Part shown: positions 59,953-64,000 of the stretch, in pieces | Position numbering within the stretch: the first letter of the stretch is position 1 | Layout: each line of letters begins with the position of its first letter | Assembly: GCA_022819585.1 (NCBI GenBank) | Contig: JAJEGY010000028.1 | Span: 1-64,000, forward strand | Length of the DNA stretch: 64,000 nucleotides | Direction of reading: 5' to 3' | Origin: Dehalococcoidia bacterium | Lineage (GTDB): Bacteria; Chloroflexota; Dehalococcoidia; Lucifugimonadales; Lucifugimonadaceae | Made by a program: the position numbers and the translations under genes | Notes under the pieces: model-generated | Databases searched by the model: none | Told to the model about the DNA's origin: nothing | What the model saw: the letters and a program-made list of their open reading frames with translations, nothing else

Positions 59953-62109
59953 CTATCTCTCTAATGTCTCGAGGACATGCTGCGGCATCACGTTGTAGTG
60001 ATCCAGCTCCATGTTGAAATCGCCAAAGCCAGACGTCAAAGAGCGCAGGTCCGTCGAGTAGTTGAACGTCTCTGAGAGCGGGACAAAAGCCATCACGCTG
60101 CCGATACCGGCCTGCCCGGGCTTGGGTTCCGCCGTCTCCATCGATTGAATCTTTGCTCGTCGCGAATTCAGGTCGCCAATCACCGTACCCAACATTTCGG
60201 CCGGCATCACTACCTCTTGTCGCATAATCGGCTCAAGAAGTTGCGGAGTCGCCTTTCGCATCGCGGCTTTGAACGCCAGCGAACCGGCGATCTGGAACGC
60301 CATCTCCGAAGAGTCGGTGTCGTGCTGCGCACCATCGGTCAGCACCGCCTTGACATCAACGACGGGATAACCCGCGACAATGCCAGACTGGGCCGCCTCG
60401 CGGAAACCCTTTTCGATCGACGAGTACCATTCGGTGCTCAATGTCGCGCCTGTAATCTCGCTCTCAAACTCAAGACCAGAACCGCGTTCCAACGGTTCGA
60501 TACGCAATGAGCAGATACCGTACTGACCTCGACCGCCAGTCTGCCGGACAAATCGACCTTCAGCCTCGGCGATCGATCCGATCGTCTCTCGATACGCAAC
60601 GCGCGGTCGACCACGGTTGCAGGCCACGCCGTACTCGGCTTTCATCCTGTCCAGAATGATCTCCAAGTGCAACTCGCCCATGCCCGAAAGCAAAAGCTGA
60701 CCACTTTCGTCGTCCGTCGAAAGAATCAACGTCGGATCCTCATCCACCAGCTTCATCAACGTCGACGTCAACTTATCTTTGTCTTGACGACTCTCAGGTT
60801 CAACAGAGATCGACAAAACGGGGTCAGGAAACTCGATCTGAGCCATCGCCACTGGCGCGTTGACGGCGCACAGCGTATGCCCGGTCTTTGTCGACTTCAG
60901 TCCGATCGCCGCGACAATCTCTCCCGCTCCCGCTTCATCCACAGGCTCGCGATCGTCTGCACGCATTCGCAAAAGTCGCCCAATCCGTTCCCTACCTCTC
61001 ACTGACGGGTTGTAGACCGTCATCCCTCGCTTCAATACGCCTGAGTAGACACGAATGAAAATCAAACGCCCCGCGTGTTCATCGGAAATGACCTTAAACG
61101 CCAATGCGCTAAGCGGATCATCGTTTGTCGGATAACGTTCGAGCTGCTTATCCGGGTGCAATGGCTCGAATCCCACCGCGGGCGGAAGATCCATCGGCGA
61201 CGGCAAATAATCCAAGACCGCGTCCAAAAGCTGGTGCGTCCCACGATGCCGCAACGCCGCCCCTGCCAAAACGGGGTATATCTGCAAATCAATCGTCGCC
61301 TTGCGGACCGAAGCCTTCAAGACGTCGTTCTCGATCTCTTCGCCCATCAGGTACAGTTCCGCCAAGTCGTCGTCGAACTCTGCTACCTTGGCGATAAGCT
61401 CCTCGCGCGCCGCATTGGCTTGATCGAGGAATTCAGCCGGAACCTCAGCTTCTCGAGGAACCAATCGTTCGTTTCGATCACCATCAACCGAAGGGTCGCC
61501 CCATTCGTAGTAGTACGCCCGCATATCCACGAGATCAACCACACCCTTAAAGTCCGCCTCCTGCCCGATGGGGATCTGGATCGGAACTGCGTTCGCATAC
61601 AACCGGTTGTGAAGCGTCGAGACTGCATACTCGAAATCAGCGCCTATGCGATCCATCTTGTTGACGAATACCAACCGAGGAACCCGGTGTTTGTCCGCTT
61701 GCCGCCAAACTGTCAGCGACTGCGCCTGAACACCGGCAACCGAGTCCAAAACAACCGTCACGCCGTCAAGAACTCGAAGGCTTCGCTCAACCTCGGCTGT
61801 GAAGTCAACGTGACCTGGAGTATCGATGATGTTGATCTGGTGGTCACGCCAAGAGACGTTCTGGGCTGCCGCGGTGATGGTGATCCCGCGTTCGCGCTCC
61901 TGCGGCATGTAGTCCAGAAGAGCCGTCCCCTCGTCCACCCGGCCGATCTTGTAAGTCTCGCCTGTGAAGTAAAGAACCGACTCGCTTACCGTGGTCTTAC
62001 CGGCGTCCACGTGCGCGATGAATCCAGTGTTCCTCAACTTGCGGAGGTCACGGGCACGTCCGTCGGACGTACTTTCGGATGTAGCTGGCATTTTCGTTGT
62101 CGTGGTCAT
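59953..62109 (-). CDS. fusA: Elongation factor G (EF-G2-like features)
   Basis: A 718-residue translational GTPase driving translocation or recycling. G1 AHVDAGKTT, G2 RERGITIT, G3 DTPGHVDF, G4 NKMD are intact. The segment LDSVAGVQAQSLTVWRQADKH differs from the usual EF-G (which has GGVEPQSETVWRQAD) and resembles mitochondrial EF-G2 and its bacterial relatives. Domains II-V complete the length. It lies in the str position between rpsG and rpsJ, 151 nt from rpsG. The subfamily needs a phylogeny. Confidence 0.94.
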   Translation of the reverse strand: MTTTTKMPATSESTSDGRARDLRKLRNTGFIAHVDAGKTTVSESVLYFTGETYKIGRVDEGTALLDYMPQERERGITITAAAQNVSWRDHQINIIDTPGHVDFTAEVERSLRVLDGVTVVLDSVAGVQAQSLTVWRQADKHRVPRLVFVNKMDRIGADFEYAVSTLHNRLYANAVPIQIPIGQEADFKGVVDLVDMRAYYYEWGDPSVDGDRNERLVPREAEVPAEFLDQANAAREELIAKVAEFDDDLAELYLMGEEIENDVLKASVRKATIDLQIYPVLAGAALRHRGTHQLLDAVLDYLPSPMDLPPAVGFEPLHPDKQLERYPTNDDPLSALAFKVISDEHAGRLIFIRVYSGVLKRGMTVYNPSVRGRERIGRLLRMRADDREPVDEAGAGEIVAAIGLKSTKTGHTLCAVNAPVAMAQIEFPDPVLSISVEPESRQDKDKLTSTLMKLVDEDPTLILSTDDESGQLLLSGMGELHLEIILDRMKAEYGVACNRGRPRVAYRETIGSIAEAEGRFVRQTGGRGQYGICSLRIEPLERGSGLEFESEITGATLSTEWYSSIEKGFREAAQSGIVAGYPVVDVKAVLTDGAQHDTDSSEMAFQIAGSLAFKAAMRKATPQLLEPIMRQEVVMPAEMLGTVIGDLNSRRAKIQSMETAEPKPGQAGIGSVMAFVPLSETFNYSTDLRSLTSGFGDFNMELDHYNVMPQHVLETLER

Positions 62110-62226
62110 TGTCCTTCGGGTTTTGATTGCGAAGCGGTATAGCTAGTCACTGATCAGAATCGGGCAGCAAGTGCGCCATTCATGGAAATCTCCGTGTCTC
62201 TGCTTTCGTGCTCCTTCTCAAAACCG

Positions 62227-62246
62227 CGCCGATCCGCAAATCGGCG
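62227..62246 (-). terminator. Hairpin in the rpsG-fusA gap
   Basis: A 7-bp stem CGCCGAT / ATCGGCG with a 6-nt loop, 14 nt after the rpsG stop on the minus strand, followed by CGGTTTTG. It could partly terminate or attenuate between rpsG and fusA. The remaining gap has no other clear signal. Confidence 0.4.
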
Positions 62247-62260
62247 ATCATATTCTTCGA

Positions 62261-62731
62261 CTACCACCTGAAGTGGGCATACGCCCGGTTTGCTTCAGCC
62301 ATTCGCTGCAGTTCATCTTTACGGCGTACTGCTGCGCCGGTGTTGTTTGCGGCGTCCAACAACTCCGTGAACAACTTCCTCGCGATAGGCTGACCCTTGC
62401 GCGAGCGAGCCGCAGTCACAAGCCATCGCTGCGCCAAGGCTTCTCGACGTTCAGGACGGACCTCATTTGGCACCTGATACGTTGCACCACCCACACGTCG
62501 AGGGCGAACCTCCAGCAACGGAGTCGCGTTGGCCATCGCCTGCTCGAACGCCTCCAGAGGATTCATGTCCAAACGCTGGCCTAGCAGGTGCAGAGCGTCG
62601 TATACCGCGCGCCGTGCTACGCTCTTTTTACCGCCGATCATCACGCGGTTGATGAATCGCGAAAGCTCCTCGCTGCCATAGCGAGGGTCTGGTTGCGTCG
62701 GGCGCCTTTCGGCTCTGCGTCGTCTTGCCAT
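62261..62731 (-). CDS. rpsG: 30S ribosomal protein S7
   Basis: A 156-residue S7 (uS7) that nucleates the 30S head. MARRRRAERRPTQPDPRYGS start, LSRFINRVMIGGKKSVARRAVYDAL, AMANATPLLEVRPRRVGGATYQVP (core VRPRRVGGATYQVP), ending AHFRW. The 231-nt gap to rpsL holds a TATAAT (62942-62947, minus) without a good -35. Confidence 0.97.
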   Translation of the reverse strand: MARRRRAERRPTQPDPRYGSEELSRFINRVMIGGKKSVARRAVYDALHLLGQRLDMNPLEAFEQAMANATPLLEVRPRRVGGATYQVPNEVRPERREALAQRWLVTAARSRKGQPIARKLFTELLDAANNTGAAVRRKDELQRMAEANRAYAHFRW

Positions 62732-62962
62732 TTTTCGTCAGCTTCCGCGTTGCGTTGCCGCGATACGTGCTAGTTGATCGATGCTTGCTTCAATCGGGGA
62801 TCGGTTAGGTCTCAATAGCAAACAAGAAGTTCGTCGCTTTGAGACTGCGGTGTCGTGTGCTTCGATAGGCGCTACGGATTTCGTCGGAACCTTCCGATCG
62901 AAATGTCCTGCCTATGCGATTCGCTACGAATTCAGCAACAAATTATATACCCACCACCCCGC

Positions 62963-63391
62963 TCAAACTCCGCGTGGAGTCCCATACTTGCTACGACCGC
63001 GCCGACGGCCTTCGACACCTTCTGTGTCCTTCGTACCTCGAATAATGTGGTACCGGACACCCGGCAAATCACGCACTCTACCACCCCGTATCAGCACTAC
63101 CGAGTGCTCTTGAAGGTTATGACCCTCGCCGGGAATGTATGCCGTGACTTCGACGTTGTTGGAGAGGCGAACTCGCGCTACTTTGCGAAGTGCCGAGTTC
63201 GGCTTCTTCGGCGTTACCGTACGAACCTGCAAGCAAACACCAGCCTTCTGCGGCGAGCCTTTCTGAAGCTCGCGGGTACGGCCGGTAAACGAGTTACGAA
63301 TCGCGCGCAGAGCCGGTGTCTTCGGCTTCTTGCGAGTCCGCTTCCTCGGTTTTCTTACAAGTTGGTTCAGCGTCGGCAACGCAATCTCCAT
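62963..63391 (-). CDS. rpsL: 30S ribosomal protein S12
   Basis: A 142-residue S12 (uS12) of the decoding centre. The usual [44 protein letters not shown], and [12 protein letters not shown] are present. After KTPAL lies an insertion of about 13 residues ([12 protein letters not shown]) before the SPQKAGVC turn; I associate this with Chloroflexi. It is the first gene of the block, about 77 nt after the predicted transcription start. Confidence 0.96.
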   Translation of the reverse strand: MEIALPTLNQLVRKPRKRTRKKPKTPALRAIRNSFTGRTRELQKGSPQKAGVCLQVRTVTPKKPNSALRKVARVRLSNNVEVTAYIPGEGHNLQEHSVVLIRGGRVRDLPGVRYHIIRGTKDTEGVEGRRRGRSKYGTPRGV

Positions 63392-63474
63392 CTCCTAGGC
63401 TGCAACCCACCACGATTTCTCACCTTAAACAGGTTGATGAAACCGCAGCCGCGCTGCAACCGCTTAAACGTTCA

Positions 63475-63503
63475 ATCATACAAATCGCACAACCTTCCGT
63501 CAA
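63475..63503 (-). promoter_or_regulatory. Sigma70-type promoter of the ribosomal block
   Basis: On the minus strand, -35 TTGACG (63503-63498), a 17-nt spacer and -10 TATGAT (63480-63475), each one base off consensus. It lies 84 nt upstream of the rpsL ATG and predicts a start near 63468. No other promoter of similar quality is seen in the block. Confidence 0.7.
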
Positions 63504-63643
63504 CCAAAACTCGACCGTTAAATCATTGGGAAACATGTTTCTACGCGCCTGTAATATCCTGAACCCATCACAAGGCTGCGTAGCACGGCCTAAAAGTCAG
63601 CGCGTCTCACTTCTCATCGCACATTCAGCCACATCTCCAAGGC

Positions 63644-64000
63644 ATGACAACCCTCGTCCTATATGGATTCAATGATCCGCACGCTCGAGCAATCATTGAC
63701 GAATTACGTCTCCAAGACGAGACATTCGTAACCGTCGATGCAGATTGGGGACAGGTCAACGATCACCCAAGTTCGAAACGAGACGAAGTCGCCTTAGTTT
63801 GGTGCATAGGGTCATCGATGCCCCTGCCCGTCGCCATAGCCAACGAGATCGCACAGCAGGGGACTCCCGTCGTGGCGATCGCCGATCAATCCCGCGTCGA
63901 CCTCTTCGACTTCAATTCCGGATACATCGAACTGTCCTTCGATTACCCCACCGCTCTCGAATTGAGGGCACGGATAAAGACGGTCCTCGCTCGCTCGACG
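63644..64000 (+). CDS. Response-regulator-like protein, N-terminal part (cut by window edge)
   Basis: An open frame of 119 codons from ATG 63644 to the window end. It opens MTTLVLYGFNDPHARAII and has alternating strands and helices (EVALVWCIGSSMPLPVAIAN, TPVVAIADQSRV) ending in YPTALELRARIKTVLARST. The last helix resembles the receiver-to-linker region of OmpR-type regulators. The usual phosphoacceptor aspartate and T/S, K pair are not evident, so it is a degenerate receiver. A winged-helix domain would follow outside the window. Divergent from rpsL. Confidence 0.6.
   Translation, partial: MTTLVLYGFNDPHARAIIDELRLQDETFVTVDADWGQVNDHPSSKRDEVALVWCIGSSMPLPVAIANEIAQQGTPVVAIADQSRVDLFDFNSGYIELSFDYPTALELRARIKTVLARST

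Noticed and set aside
1-64000. tRNA genes, insertion sequences, prophage
   Set aside because: I looked in the gaps for T-loop GTTCGA patterns, transposases and phage genes and saw none.

Overview
The window looks like a piece of a Chloroflexota genome, plausibly a SAR202/Dehalococcoidia-type heterotroph. The evidence is a ribosomal protein S12 with the roughly 13-residue insertion I associate with Chloroflexi, a solute-binding lipoprotein with the V-E-V charged linker common in that phylum, surface proteins with Pro-Thr linkers, and a catabolic gene mix (lactonase-type amidohydrolase, rhamnose mutarotase, haloacid dehalogenase). No rRNA or tRNA gene is visible, so the placement is an inference.

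Left part (1-21.9 kb): an accessory metabolic region with genes on both strands. It holds an S9 peptidase, a DHDPS-family lyase, tandem GNAT acetyltransferases, an orphan dihydrolipoyl acyltransferase (E2), tandem MFS transporters, an alpha/beta hydrolase, a DUF2442/DUF4160 pair, a site-2 protease with CBS domains, a fluoroacetyl-CoA-thioesterase-like protein beside an L-2-haloacid dehalogenase, an amidohydrolase with a rhamnose mutarotase, a ThDP enzyme, a methyltransferase, a lipoprotein made of two ClpP-like modules, a DUF7662/PIN pair, a histidine phosphatase and a DUF1697 protein.

Middle (21.9-23.2 kb): a 1.3 kb gene-free stretch with two kinds of hairpin repeat and a consensus-type promoter feeding about 850 nt of GC-rich sequence dense in stems capped by GNRA or UUCG tetraloops. 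Its last 185 nt recur at the left edge of the window with structure-preserving differences. I regard this as the best candidate for an undescribed system: a large, multicopy structured RNA.

23.2-38.8 kb: argF, then der-plsY-gpsA (gpsA apparently starting on ATT). On the opposite strand lie a phosphodiesterase, a peptide-type ABC binding protein and two permeases with no ATPase gene, then hrcA-dnaJ-prmA-rsmE with no grpE or dnaK between, a DUF488 protein, and a metal-site-less beta-lactamase-fold protein on the + strand.

38.9-41.8 kb: two adjacent paralogous membrane-anchored surface proteins, one with an 81-bp tandem repeat.

41.9-63.4 kb: one long minus-strand block that runs str, S10, spc and alpha operons together: rpsL, rpsG, fusA, rpsJ, rplC, rplD, rplW, rplB, rpsS, rplV, rpsC, rplP, rpmC, rpsQ, rplN, rplX, rplE, rpsN, rpsH, rplF, rplR, rpsE, rpmD, rplO, secY, adk, map, infA, rpmJ, rpsM, rpsK, rpsD, rpoA, rplQ, truA, rplM, rpsI. 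tuf is absent between fusA and rpsJ. A near-consensus promoter precedes rpsL. A divergent, truncated gene with a response-regulator-like receiver lies at the right edge.

Base composition changes near 25 kb: the + strand is C/A-rich before it and G/T-rich just after it, whichever strand the genes use.
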